Source: Aliidiomarina sp047920995 (lineage in GTDB: Bacteria > Pseudomonadota > Gammaproteobacteria > Enterobacterales > Alteromonadaceae). Taken from it: a stretch of DNA of 64,000 nt. This document shows positions 1 to 8,224 of this stretch, in pieces. The stretch spans positions 1-64,000 of the forward strand of contig NZ_JBLRWZ010000003.1 in the NCBI RefSeq assembly GCF_047920995.1. Reading direction: 5' to 3'. The notes under the pieces were generated by a model. That model had not been told where the DNA came from, did no database searches, and was given only the letters and a program-made list of their open reading frames with translations. The position numbers and the translations under genes are program-made. Numbering within the stretch: the stretch's first letter is position 1; the number at the start of each line of letters is the position of its first letter.

Positions 1-80
1 TTGCGCAAGTGCCCACACAGATTACTTGGCTTGATATATTGTTAAAGAACGTTGCTCGGCTCAGTGGAGCTCGTAGCGAG
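1..80 (-). other. rRNA operon 5' leader with boxA antitermination signal
   Basis: Read on the minus strand, this stretch carries CGTTCTTTAACA (40-51), close to the E. coli rrn boxA TGCTCTTTAACA. It is followed by the conserved leader block CTGTGTGGGCACTTG (about 7-21) found just upstream of 16S rRNA genes in gammaproteobacteria. Leaders of this kind recruit the NusB/NusE antitermination complex. The 16S gene itself must lie to the left, outside the window. A 16S-23S spacer can also hold a boxA, but the two strong promoters directly upstream make the operon leader the better reading. Confidence 0.8.
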
Positions 81-86
81 GTGCGC

Positions 87-114
87 ATTCTACACGCCTC
101 ATTTTTGCTGTCAA
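87..114 (-). promoter_or_regulatory. rrn promoter, proximal
   Basis: Minus strand: -35 TTGACA (109-114), 16-base spacer, -10 TAGAAT (87-92), followed by a GC-rich discriminator starting GCGCACC. Transcription should start near position 80. A GC-rich discriminator of this type is typical of stringently controlled (ppGpp/DksA) rRNA promoters. Strand and spacing fit the boxA leader just downstream. Confidence 0.85.
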
Positions 115-229
115 CCGCTTTCGAAAAGTTTTTCTATTTCTACATGCTGGCTAACTACAAAACGGCCAAAACCTTAATAGATAACGTGTACTTTTAGGGT
201 TTTGCCATCCGCCCGAAGACGAGGTGCGC

Positions 230-257
230 ATTTTAGGGGTTTTTGAAGTTTCGTCAA
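230..257 (-). promoter_or_regulatory. rrn promoter, distal
   Basis: Minus strand: -35 TTGACG (252-257), 16-base spacer, -10 TAAAAT (230-235), followed by the same discriminator GCGCACCTC as the proximal promoter. The 10-mer GAGGTGCGCA on the plus strand occurs at both sites (78-87 and 221-230). The two promoters are about 143 bp apart and would both feed the rRNA operon to the left, like the P1/P2 arrangement of E. coli rrn operons. Confidence 0.8.
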
Positions 258-423
258 CACCTCTTTTAGGTAATTCTATTCGTTTGCACAGTTATTGAAC
301 AAAACTGAGCAAAAATTATATTTATGCTAAGCTAATATACAGTAGACGTTCTTTTTTGTTGTATGTGCTCTACTTCTTTATACATTTTTAATCACCTATT
401 TATTAGTTAATCAAGGAAATCTC

Positions 424-915
424 ATGACTCGTGCATCCTCTGGCCTTCACATTGTTGTTGCCGCAATAGTAGCTGCTGTTTTTACCATTATCGCGCAACT
501 GTTCGTGGATTCAGCTGATACCACAATTGTATCACTCATTGCTCTTGGTACCTTTCTCGGCGGTGTTGTAACGCCATACATCAATTTCTATCTTGCGCAG
601 CGGAAATCTAAAACCGCGGCAACACAGCAACCTACTCATAAAACTAAGAAAGGTGTGGATGGCCGAACGTTATACGTTGGCAACTTACCCTTTAAGGTAT
701 CTGAGGAAGATGTTATCGCCCTCTTTGGTCGTTATGGCGATGTTACCGATGTTCGATTAGTAAAAGATCGACGTACAGGTAGAAAAAAGGGCTATGGTTT
801 TGTAGAAATGGACGCAACTGGTGCTGATTTAGCGCTAGCGAAATTAAATGATCGTGATTTTGAGGGGCGCACCCTTAAAGTACGCACTGCTCATGCAGAA
901 CAAGATGATGAGTAG
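424..915 (+). CDS. RRM-domain RNA-binding protein with N-terminal membrane segments
   Basis: 163 residues. Residues 8-28 and about 35-58 are two hydrophobic stretches that look like a transmembrane hairpin, followed by a basic linker (60-80). Residues 81-158 form one RNA recognition motif with RNP2 LYVGNL (83-88) and RNP1 KGYGFVEM (122-129), including the aromatic residues that stack on RNA bases. The acidic tail is EQDDE. It is probably an inner-membrane-tethered RNA binder; its targets are unknown. It is transcribed away from the rRNA operon promoters after an AT-rich 5' region. An AAGGAA ribosome site lies a few bases upstream of the ATG. Confidence 0.85.
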   Translation: MTRASSGLHIVVAAIVAAVFTIIAQLFVDSADTTIVSLIALGTFLGGVVTPYINFYLAQRKSKTAATQQPTHKTKKGVDGRTLYVGNLPFKVSEEDVIALFGRYGDVTDVRLVKDRRTGRKKGYGFVEMDATGADLALAKLNDRDFEGRTLKVRTAHAEQDDE

Positions 916-946
916 TATATTCTTTTAGTTTGTTAGTACGCACCAA

Positions 947-976
947 AAAAGAGGCCAGCATTTGCTGGCCTCTTTT
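947..976. terminator. Bidirectional terminator
   Basis: A 13-bp perfect stem (947-959 with 964-976) and a 4-base loop, flanked by A-runs and T-runs on both sides. It lies between the convergent RRM gene and the subtilase gene and can serve both. Confidence 0.85.
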
Positions 977-1002
977 ACATCACTCAATCTTACCGGTTGG
1001 GG

Positions 1003-2829
1003 TTAGTAAGAAACAGTAATCTCGTCTGAACACGTTTGTGTTCCAGCTTCACATACTTTGTAAGTTAATGTACCGCCACCACGAATGTTCGTAGCATCAG
1101 TATAAGAACCTGTATTCGAAACGGTAGCTACTGAAGAACCGTTACGGAAGATAGTTACACTTGATGAATCCGCACCAGACCAAGTTAGATCGGTACGCAC
1201 ACGGCCTTGTACTTTATATGTAGTGCCGCTTACCGTGATGCTCGTGTCGCCGTCATCACCGCCGCCAGTATCACCACCATCACCGCCTCCAGTATCGCCC
1301 CCAGCACAGCCATTCGCTGTTAGGTAATCGTAAGCATCTTTTGCTTTTACGATGCCGTAACCATATAGGTTATCCCGACCTGATGCGCCACGATCTTCCG
1401 CGGTAGCATTCAATGCTGCACGAATCTCGTCATTCGAACATTCCGTGAAGTAGCTCCATACCAACGCCGCTACACCAGCTACATGTGGCGATGCCATTGA
1501 GGTACCGTTAAAGGCTGCCCAATCACTTGCGCCAACGCTTACTGATGCAGATGAACCAATGCTACCTAAAGCAGCTTGACCATCAGCTTGGCTAATTCCT
1601 AAGGCAGGAATACTTACTGTTACGCCACCTAAGGTGCCGCTTAGTGGGCCGGCTTCGTTATTATAGATAACAGCGCCGACACCACCACCGTTTTGGCAAG
1701 CAAGTACTTTATCGGCAAAGCTAATTTGGCCACGCTCGATTAAACACACATTACCTTGGGCGCCTTGGCACGTAGATGTACCTAAACCACAATTTACGAG
1801 GTCTCCAGAAGCTTCACCATTTGGCGAACCATCCATACCTAAACCACTAAAAGTAGACCCTCCAGCAGAGAATAGTGCTAACGATCCGGTACCGCGCGGC
1901 ACAGTAGACATAACATCCACACCTGGCGCAGCGATTTCAACTGCACTATTGCGCTGTGAGAATGAAGCATGGTTACCATCACGATCTACTGCAGCTACAG
2001 ATAACACCGCAGGATAAGATGCTGGATACGAAAGTTGCGTGTTACCGCTATTACCTGCTGCCGCGATGCTTAATACGCCATCGTCATTTAAACGTTGAAA
2101 TGCATTTCGTTCAGTAGTACTTGAGAAAGTGCCACCGAGGCTCATATTAATTACGTTTGAGCCGTAATTTGCACACTGATCAGCTGCTGCAATTAGGTTT
2201 GAAGAGTAGGCCCAACGATCAACACCAAACACTTTAACAACATGAATATTTAATTGGCCATTAGGAATTACGCCCACTACACCAACGCCATTAGCGAGTG
2301 CGGCTATCGTACCTGTTACATGAGTACCATGGCCGTTTTCATCGGTAAACCAGTTACCTGTGCCACTATCAAAAACGCCATCTACGCCTGATGTTTGTAG
2401 ATCCGGGTGGCCTAAATCATAACCTGAATCGATTACACAAACCTTGCGGTTACCCGCTAGTGCTGCACTTAACTGATCTGCTTGCACCATGCCAATTCCA
2501 TATGGTTGGCCTGGTTCAAATTCGCTGCTGAATAGCTCTCGTTTTACATCTTCTTCAATGTATAAAACGTTCGGATTTCTCTCTAAACCACGGATAGCTT
2601 GGGCAGGAACGGTGATAGCAAATGCATTGTCATTCGCCAAATCCACTTCTTTACGGCCACCGGCACGCTCAACGGCTTGGGCAACAGCGGCTTTGGCGCC
2701 TGGCTGGAATGCAACAATAACGCGTTGCTCTTCATTCGCAGAAACATCTGCGAGCAGCATTGGCGATGTAAACACGGAAGCAATAGCTGCTACTAGTACA
2801 CTCTTTTTAAATCTTGTTTTACTTGTCAT
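1003..2829 (-). CDS. Secreted S8 (subtilisin-like) serine peptidase
   Basis: 608 residues. An N-terminal signal peptide (1-32) is followed by an I9-type propeptide (about 36-95) that would chaperone and inhibit the enzyme. The catalytic triad is visible: Asp134 (VIDSG), His167 (GHGTHVTG) and Ser444 (GTSMASPHVAG), with oxyanion Asn260 (AAAGNSG). A PA-like insertion (about 340-430, with paired cysteines) sits between Asn260 and Ser444 and may select substrates. After a Gly/Asp-rich linker (about 510-530), a C-terminal Ig/FnIII-like domain of about 75 residues follows. It is probably an extracellular protease supplying peptides. Single-gene unit, divergent from trmA. Confidence 0.93.
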   Translation of the reverse strand: MTSKTRFKKSVLVAAIASVFTSPMLLADVSANEEQRVIVAFQPGAKAAVAQAVERAGGRKEVDLANDNAFAITVPAQAIRGLERNPNVLYIEEDVKRELFSSEFEPGQPYGIGMVQADQLSAALAGNRKVCVIDSGYDLGHPDLQTSGVDGVFDSGTGNWFTDENGHGTHVTGTIAALANGVGVVGVIPNGQLNIHVVKVFGVDRWAYSSNLIAAADQCANYGSNVINMSLGGTFSSTTERNAFQRLNDDGVLSIAAAGNSGNTQLSYPASYPAVLSVAAVDRDGNHASFSQRNSAVEIAAPGVDVMSTVPRGTGSLALFSAGGSTFSGLGMDGSPNGEASGDLVNCGLGTSTCQGAQGNVCLIERGQISFADKVLACQNGGGVGAVIYNNEAGPLSGTLGGVTVSIPALGISQADGQAALGSIGSSASVSVGASDWAAFNGTSMASPHVAGVAALVWSYFTECSNDEIRAALNATAEDRGASGRDNLYGYGIVKAKDAYDYLTANGCAGGDTGGGDGGDTGGGDDGDTSITVSGTTYKVQGRVRTDLTWSGADSSSVTIFRNGSSVATVSNTGSYTDATNIRGGGTLTYKVCEAGTQTCSDEITVSY

Positions 2830-3121
2830 TAGTTAGGAACCTTTTTGTTGTTAATATTATCCGTATCGCAACTGCACTGCATTCCATGCCAACAATGAGC
2901 TGTTATCATTATTTTCGCTCAGGCTCTATTGTTAACAAATCGTTACATTTTATGAAATAGGGGTTTCCCCCTCTTCTACGAAAGTAATAGTTTTAAAAGG
3001 GGTTTCTTAACATCTTTGCACAACACAAAATCAACGCAGCATTGCTTGTGCGTTTACGCTAAAATATGGCCTTGCGACAAGCATCCGTGGATGTTCAAAA
3101 TTTATGTAGTATTAGGAATGA

Positions 3122-4231
3122 ATGATGGGAAACCCTAGCCAGGAGCCAACGCTTGCAGCCCTTTACAACGAGCAGCTGCAAGAAAAAGAACACCGTTTGA
3201 ATACTTTATTAGCACCGTTTTCCAGCCCTAAAGTAAGTGTGTTTCCATCCCCGCCGCAGCATTACCGAATGCGAGCTGAGTTCCGTGTATGGCACGAAGG
3301 CGATGACCTTTTTTACGTTATGTTCAACCCGGAAACACGGGAAAAGTATCGGGTAGATCAGTTACCAGCGGCAAACCTACGAATTAACCAGTTGATGCCG
3401 TTAGTGCTCGATTACGTGCGCGATAAAGAGATTTTGCGCCGCAAGCTTTTCCAAGTAGATTTTCTTACCAGCACCACAGGCGAAGCGCTTATCTCGATGC
3501 TGTATCACAAAGCACTCGATGATGATTGGCAAACCGCTATCGAGCAAATGCAGCAAGATTTCTCCGCTTACGGCAAAGTTGATTTTATTGGTAGAGCCCG
3601 GAAGCAAAAGGTTCTGGTGCACCGCGATCGGGTAACTGAATGCCTTACCGTAAATGGCCAAGATTACTATTTTGAACACATCGAGAATAGCTTCACGCAG
3701 CCAAACGCTAGCGTAAATACAAATATGATTGAATGGGCATGCGCTGTTGCTGGTGACACCCAGCATGATTTACTGGAACTGTATTGTGGCAATGGCAACT
3801 TTAGTTTGCCGCTCGCTAAACACTTCCGTAATGTTTTGGGCACTGAAATCAGCCGCAGCTCAGTTACCTCAGCACAAACAAATATCGCTCTAAATAACAT
3901 TACTAATGCACGAATTGAACGATTACCTGCAGAGGAATGTGCAGCAGCTATGCGCGGTGAAACGCTACCAAGCAGGCTGCAGGATATGCGTTTAAGTGAT
4001 TATGATTTTAAAACGGTACTAGTAGATCCGCCACGCGCTGGTTTAGACGCAGACACGCTGGCAATGGTAGGTGAGTTTGAGCATATTATTTATATCAGCT
4101 GCAACCCAGAAACCCTTGCGGAAAACTTAGTTGCGTTGCAAACCACACACAATGTGGAAGCGGCAGCTTTGTTTGATCAGTTTCCGTTTACTCATCACAT
4201 TGAAGCAGGTGTGTATTTAAGTAGAAAATAA
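3122..4231 (+). CDS. trmA: tRNA (uracil-5-)-methyltransferase TrmA
   Basis: 369 residues, close to the usual length. TrmA makes ribothymidine at position 54 of the T-loop of tRNAs using S-adenosylmethionine. The SAM site is LELYCGNGNFSLPLA (about 213-228). DPPRAGLD follows at about 304-311. The nucleophilic cysteine is Cys327 in YISCNPET, with the catalytic-base region HHIEAGVYL at the end. The start has two tandem ATGs (3122 and 3125); AGGA at 3114-3117 suits either. It is monocistronic and nearly abuts the convergent MerC-like gene (10 bases). Confidence 0.95.
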   Translation: MMGNPSQEPTLAALYNEQLQEKEHRLNTLLAPFSSPKVSVFPSPPQHYRMRAEFRVWHEGDDLFYVMFNPETREKYRVDQLPAANLRINQLMPLVLDYVRDKEILRRKLFQVDFLTSTTGEALISMLYHKALDDDWQTAIEQMQQDFSAYGKVDFIGRARKQKVLVHRDRVTECLTVNGQDYYFEHIENSFTQPNASVNTNMIEWACAVAGDTQHDLLELYCGNGNFSLPLAKHFRNVLGTEISRSSVTSAQTNIALNNITNARIERLPAEECAAAMRGETLPSRLQDMRLSDYDFKTVLVDPPRAGLDADTLAMVGEFEHIIYISCNPETLAENLVALQTTHNVEAAALFDQFPFTHHIEAGVYLSRK

Positions 4232-4241
4232 CAGGTGGGCG

Positions 4242-4670
4242 TTAGCGGGTTGGCTCGTCGAGCGCCCCATCTTCATTAAGTAATTCTTCAACATCTTCGC
4301 ATGGCTTGTGATGGCGAATTCGGCAAAGGTATAAATTCAGGATATGCGCTACAACAATTAAAGCGGCACCTGCAACAATCATTAGTGGCTCCATGCCATG
4401 CCCTAACGTGTCTTTGTTAAAATACAACACACCACCAAGAATTAAAAATAGCAGCGGAAACCAGCTCTGATGATGGCGCATGCCCATCACTACGGCAATC
4501 CCACCAATGAACAAACTTAAACCAAGAATGATGCGCTCAAACAGTTCATACCCTAAAAATGATAGCCCCATTAACGCCAACGTTGGCAATACCACAGGCA
4601 CCAGCAAACAATGCAGCGCGCATAGAACGGCGACAATGATTCCAGCTTTATCGAGTGGTTTATGGTGCAT
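4242..4670 (-). CDS. MerC-domain inner-membrane protein
   Basis: 142 residues, four predicted membrane helices, with the CALHC motif in the first helix (about residues 17-21), typical of the MerC family. MerC proteins of mercury operons bring Hg(II) into the cell, but chromosomal copies without mer genes, as here, probably handle another thiophilic metal. The C-terminal tail is cytoplasmic and acidic, with RIRHHKPCED that could bind metal. A Zur-like palindrome lies about 50-72 bases upstream of the start, which points to zinc. The metal is inference. Confidence 0.8.
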   Translation of the reverse strand: MHHKPLDKAGIIVAVLCALHCLLVPVVLPTLALMGLSFLGYELFERIILGLSLFIGGIAVVMGMRHHQSWFPLLFLILGGVLYFNKDTLGHGMEPLMIVAGAALIVVAHILNLYLCRIRHHKPCEDVEELLNEDGALDEPTR

Positions 4671-4719
4671 TAAGGAACTCCGTGTTCGGAAGATGGGAAA
4701 ATACTATCATTTATATTCT

Positions 4720-4742
4720 ACACTGTAATAGTATAACATTTC
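4720..4742 (-). promoter_or_regulatory. Zur-like operator upstream of the MerC-like gene
   Basis: A 23-bp imperfect palindrome centred at 4731. The minus strand begins GAAATGTTATAC and continues TATTACAGTGT; half-sites match at 8 of 11 positions. This is close to the gammaproteobacterial Zur consensus GAAATGTTATA-N-TATAACATTTC. It touches the last codons of epmA and sits about 50 bases before the MerC-like start codon. Confidence 0.55.
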
Positions 4743-5718
4743 AAGCTCGCTGCACTGGAAAGGCCAGAACATCAGCAATATCGCGGGTTCCTAATTTCAA
4801 CATGAGTAAGCGATCTACCCCTACCGCAACACCGCTACAATCAGGCAAACCATGCTCTAACGCAGCCAAAAAGGCTTCATCAATGGGCTGTTGTGATAAC
4901 CCTGATGCAACTCGTTTTGCGTTATCTGCGACAAAGCGCGCGCGTTGCTGCTGAGCATCAGTAAGCTCCCAAAAACCATTGGCAAGCTCTAAGCCTTGAT
5001 AAAACAACTCAAAACGCCGCGAAACGCGAGCATCATCTTTATCAATGCGAGCTAATGCAGCTTGGCTAGCTGGAAAATGGCTCACAAAGCATGGCCTTTC
5101 TTGGCCCAATTTGGGCTCTACTAGCATGCTCATTGCTAACTGTAATAGCGTATCTAGGTGATCATCTATGCTTACCGCATCACCAAAACCTGCAGTATTC
5201 AGCGCATCTAACACCGCAGGTTTACTGTTTGAAGCCAATGGATCTACACCAATACACTGCAAAAAAGCATCTTGATAGGTAATCGTTTGGGCCGGCATGG
5301 CTTGCAACAATACCTGCATTAATTCATCTAGTTCTGCCATTAATTGCAGATCATCGAAACCCGGGCGATACCACTCCAACAAGGTAAATTCAGGATTATG
5401 CCTACGGCTAATTTCATCATCCCGCACTACTTTGCAAAGCTGAAAAATAGCACCACTGCCAGCCGCCAGCATGCGCTTCATGGCGTATTCAGGAGATGTT
5501 TGCAGATAGAAATCGGTGGGCGTGGGCATACCTGGCCCTTGCAGGCGAGTGGTGGCGTTGTGCAAGTGCACATCGGTAACCCCGGCTCTAGCCAGTAATG
5601 GGGTTTCTACTTCTAGTACCCCACGAGAAGCAAAAAACGCGCGAATACAACGTTGCATATCCGCGCGCTCTTGCATTGCCTGCCAACTGGCACAAGGCTG
5701 CCAATCTTTACTCGGCAT
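4741..5718 (-). CDS. epmA: EF-P--(R)-beta-lysine ligase EpmA
   Basis: 325 residues, the size of E. coli EpmA (PoxA/GenX/YjeA). It is a paralogue of the class II lysyl-tRNA synthetase catalytic core without the anticodon-binding domain. It activates (R)-beta-lysine and attaches it to Lys34 of EF-P. Motif 2 is visible around FQLCKVVRDDE (about 130-140) and motif 3 as GVAVGVDRLLMLKLG near the C-terminus. It starts 7 bases after the efp stop, so efp and epmA form one operon. Confidence 0.95.
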   Translation of the reverse strand: MPSKDWQPCASWQAMQERADMQRCIRAFFASRGVLEVETPLLARAGVTDVHLHNATTRLQGPGMPTPTDFYLQTSPEYAMKRMLAAGSGAIFQLCKVVRDDEISRRHNPEFTLLEWYRPGFDDLQLMAELDELMQVLLQAMPAQTITYQDAFLQCIGVDPLASNSKPAVLDALNTAGFGDAVSIDDHLDTLLQLAMSMLVEPKLGQERPCFVSHFPASQAALARIDKDDARVSRRFELFYQGLELANGFWELTDAQQQRARFVADNAKRVASGLSQQPIDEAFLAALEHGLPDCSGVAVGVDRLLMLKLGTRDIADVLAFPVQRA

Positions 5719-5725
5719 AAATAGC

Positions 5726-6292
5726 TTACTTTACTCGCGAAACATATTCGCCAGAACGAGTATCTACTTTAATTACTTCACCAGTTTGCACAAACAGCGG
5801 CACACGAACAACTGCGCCAGTGCTTAATGTGGCAGGTTTGCCACCGGTGCCAGCTGTATCACCTTTCAAACCAGGGTCGGTTTCAGTGATTTCTAGCTCC
5901 ACAAAGTTTGGTGGAGCTACGTTGATTGGCTTGCCGTTCCATAGAGTAATGGTACATACGTCTTGCTCAACCAACCATTTCAAGTTATCGGCAACCGCGG
6001 CTTCATCTGCAGCGATCTGCTCGAATGTTTCGTTGTTCATAAAGTGCCAGAACTCGCCATCACTGTATAAGTAAGCTAGTTCTACATCCACTACATCGGC
6101 ACCTTCAACGCTATCACCCGATTTAAAGGTTTTTTCCACCACTTTACCGGAAAGCAGTTTGCGAATGCGCACGCGGCTAAATGCTTGGCCTTTACCAGGC
6201 TTCACCATTTCGTTTTCTAAAATTACGCACGGTTCACCATCTTGCATGATTTTCAAACCGGCTTTAAATTCATTTGTGCTGAAATTGGCCAT
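5726..6292 (-). CDS. efp: Elongation factor P
   Basis: 188 residues, the same as E. coli EF-P, with three OB-like domains. EF-P binds between the P and E sites and relieves stalling at proline runs. The modified residue is Lys34 in KPGKGQAF. The N-terminus (GLKIMQDGEP) and the C-terminus (VDTRSGEYVSRVK) are strongly conserved. The modification ligase epmA follows in the same operon and the aminomutase epmB is divergent, so the whole beta-lysylation route is in one place. Confidence 0.98.
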   Translation of the reverse strand: MANFSTNEFKAGLKIMQDGEPCVILENEMVKPGKGQAFSRVRIRKLLSGKVVEKTFKSGDSVEGADVVDVELAYLYSDGEFWHFMNNETFEQIAADEAAVADNLKWLVEQDVCTITLWNGKPINVAPPNFVELEITETDPGLKGDTAGTGGKPATLSTGAVVRVPLFVQTGEVIKVDTRSGEYVSRVK

Positions 6293-6399
6293 ATGCCCCT
6301 CATTTTATCTCAAGCATGTACAAAACGGCCTAATAATAAACCAATACCAGTAAGATTTCAGGTAAAATAATAAACGAACATTCGATAAATTAGCGGTTA

Positions 6400-7398
6400 A
6401 TGAATAGCGTGGAAATACAAATACAAGCGAACTGGCAACGGCAAATTGCGGAAGCCATCAGTTCTCCTGCCGAACTAGGCCAATTACTACAGCTTCCAGA
6501 ACCTTGGGTTCGTACCCACGAAAGCGCCCGTAGCCTATTCCCTATGCGGGTTCCACGCTATTTCGCCAGCTTAATGGAAGTTGGTAACAGTAACGATCCG
6601 CTGCTCTTACAAGTAATGCCGAAAGCAGATGAGTTTGCGGAAGTGCCCGGCTATAGCACGGATCCACTGATTGAGAATGAAGCAGCCGCTGCTGCAGGGC
6701 TGCTACATAAGTATGGCTCACGGGTACTATTAATCTTTCGCGGCGGCTGTGCAATTAATTGCCGGTATTGCTTTCGCCGCCATTTCCCCTATGAGAATCA
6801 TCATTTAAGCCAAGAAAAGTGGCAGCATATTGAAGCATACCTGCTGCAACACCCAGAAGTGAACGAAGTGATTTTGAGTGGCGGCGATCCGCTAATGGCG
6901 AACGATGCCCAAGTAATGAAGGCCGCCAAACGTTTAACAGCGCTTCCACAAATCAAACGCCTGCGAATTCACTCCCGGCTACCGATAGTAATTCCCGATC
7001 GGCTTACTGCCGAGCTTGCTGAAGGCTTGGCCAATACCGGTTTACAGATTATTTTGGTATTGCATGCAAACCATGCCAATGAAATCACCGCTACATTGCA
7101 AAAGAAGCTCGAGGCATGGCGCCAGAAGGGTATTACAGTGTTAAACCAAAGCGTACTCTTAGCCGGTGTAAATGATTCCGTAGCAGCGCTTACAGAGCTT
7201 AGCGAAGCGTTATTTGCGGCCGGCGTGTTACCCTACTACCTGCACCAATTAGATAAAGTGAGCGGCGCGGCTCATTTTGCGATTACCGATCGCCAAGCCA
7301 AACATCTGCATGCAGAATTACTAAAAGTATTGCCTGGATTCTTGGTACCTAAGTTAGTTAGAGAAATTGGTGGGGAAGCAAGTAAAACGCCGCTCTAA
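6400..7398 (+). CDS. epmB: EF-P modification lysine 2,3-aminomutase EpmB
   Basis: 332 residues. A radical-SAM, PLP-dependent enzyme that turns lysine into the beta-lysine used by EpmA. The cluster motif is CxxxCxxC at Cys117, Cys121 and Cys124 (CAINCRYCFRR). The PLP lysine is probably Lys318 in LVPKLVRE. It lacks the long C-terminal extension of clostridial catabolic aminomutases, which supports the EpmB role. It diverges from efp across a 107-base intergenic region that must hold both promoters. Confidence 0.95.
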   Translation: MNSVEIQIQANWQRQIAEAISSPAELGQLLQLPEPWVRTHESARSLFPMRVPRYFASLMEVGNSNDPLLLQVMPKADEFAEVPGYSTDPLIENEAAAAAGLLHKYGSRVLLIFRGGCAINCRYCFRRHFPYENHHLSQEKWQHIEAYLLQHPEVNEVILSGGDPLMANDAQVMKAAKRLTALPQIKRLRIHSRLPIVIPDRLTAELAEGLANTGLQIILVLHANHANEITATLQKKLEAWRQKGITVLNQSVLLAGVNDSVAALTELSEALFAAGVLPYYLHQLDKVSGAAHFAITDRQAKHLHAELLKVLPGFLVPKLVREIGGEASKTPL

Positions 7399-7427
7399 AA
7401 TGGATGTAAAGAACACCGCAATAAAAA

Positions 7428-7454
7428 AGGGGCCAATGCCAAGCATCTGCCCCT
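7428..7454 (-). terminator. Terminator of the DUF3016 gene
   Basis: Stem AGGGGC/GCCCCT plus inner stem ATGC/GCAT with small internal loops, followed on the minus strand by seven Ts (7422-7428). It separates epmB from the convergent DUF3016 gene. Confidence 0.7.
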
Positions 7455-7475
7455 CTGGTTTGTACTCTCTATCGT

Positions 7476-8033
7476 TTAACTTTGCTCAAAGGTTTCTTTA
7501 AACCAACTATCCAGCATTACGCTTTCATACTCAAGCATATTAGTACCGCGGCGACGTTGCGAAGTTTGCAACCCTTGGCCTGGTACTTCTCTACCTTTAA
7601 TCTTATCTTCGCCTTGCTGCAACACGCTGCCATCTGCATCGTAAAGCGTGTAGCTAAGCTCCATATACGGGAAATCCATGTGGCGAACATAGCGATATTC
7701 TTGCATTGTGCCGCCAACATCGCGCATTACCACTGTTCCGGCCAAATCAACATTGGTTACAGTAATATGTAAGCGCTGATCAGCTGGCAGTTTGGCCGCT
7801 AACTCTGCAAACTTCGCATCGAAAGCCTCCATTACCCGCTGTTCAAAGTTAGATTGATTGCTTCCTGCAGCTTGAATATCGCGATAGCTACTTGGTTCAT
7901 GCCAAGTAACTTCAACCTCTGCCGCCAATGCTTGTAGTGGCAATAACAAGCCAGCAACGAGCGCTATATGAAGCGGACGTAAAACAATTTTTGCTACGCT
8001 ATGCTTCATGTTTAGAAATGTATTATGCAACAT
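7476..8033 (-). CDS. DUF3016-family exported protein
   Basis: 185 residues. Signal peptide of about 38 residues ending ALAAE, then a DUF3016-type domain (VTWHEPSSYRDI at the start of the mature protein; LHITVTNVDLAG and YPYMELSYTLYD-like strands). The family is common in Alteromonadales and Vibrionales, periplasmic, and has no assigned function. A strong GGAGGG site precedes the ATG at 8033, which decides that start over the internal Met9. Single-gene unit. Confidence 0.8.
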   Translation of the reverse strand: MLHNTFLNMKHSVAKIVLRPLHIALVAGLLLPLQALAAEVEVTWHEPSSYRDIQAAGSNQSNFEQRVMEAFDAKFAELAAKLPADQRLHITVTNVDLAGTVVMRDVGGTMQEYRYVRHMDFPYMELSYTLYDADGSVLQQGEDKIKGREVPGQGLQTSQRRRGTNMLEYESVMLDSWFKETFEQS

Positions 8034-8170
8034 AAGCCCTCCTGATGTGGCTAACTAACACCCTATAGATATAGGCTAGATTAGTACAAACCTCAAGCAT
8101 ATAAACCTTAAGAAATGGTAAATAAATCAAAAGCAAAACTAAATTTTTCTATGCATTTTCTGGCATAAAA

Positions 8171-8198
8171 AAAAGGTGATGCCGAAACATCACCTTTT
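8171..8198 (-). terminator. groEL terminator
   Basis: An 11-bp stem (8171-8181 with 8188-8198), loop CCGAAA, with T-runs on both sides. It lies 26 bases after the groEL stop. Confidence 0.9.
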
Positions 8199-8224
8199 TT
8201 CACTTTGAACTTTAAAGCTCAAAT

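Noticed and set aside
9..197. 62-codon frame on the plus strand at the window start
   Set aside because: It runs through the rRNA leader and the proximal promoter on the other strand; the peptide has no family look and no ribosome site.
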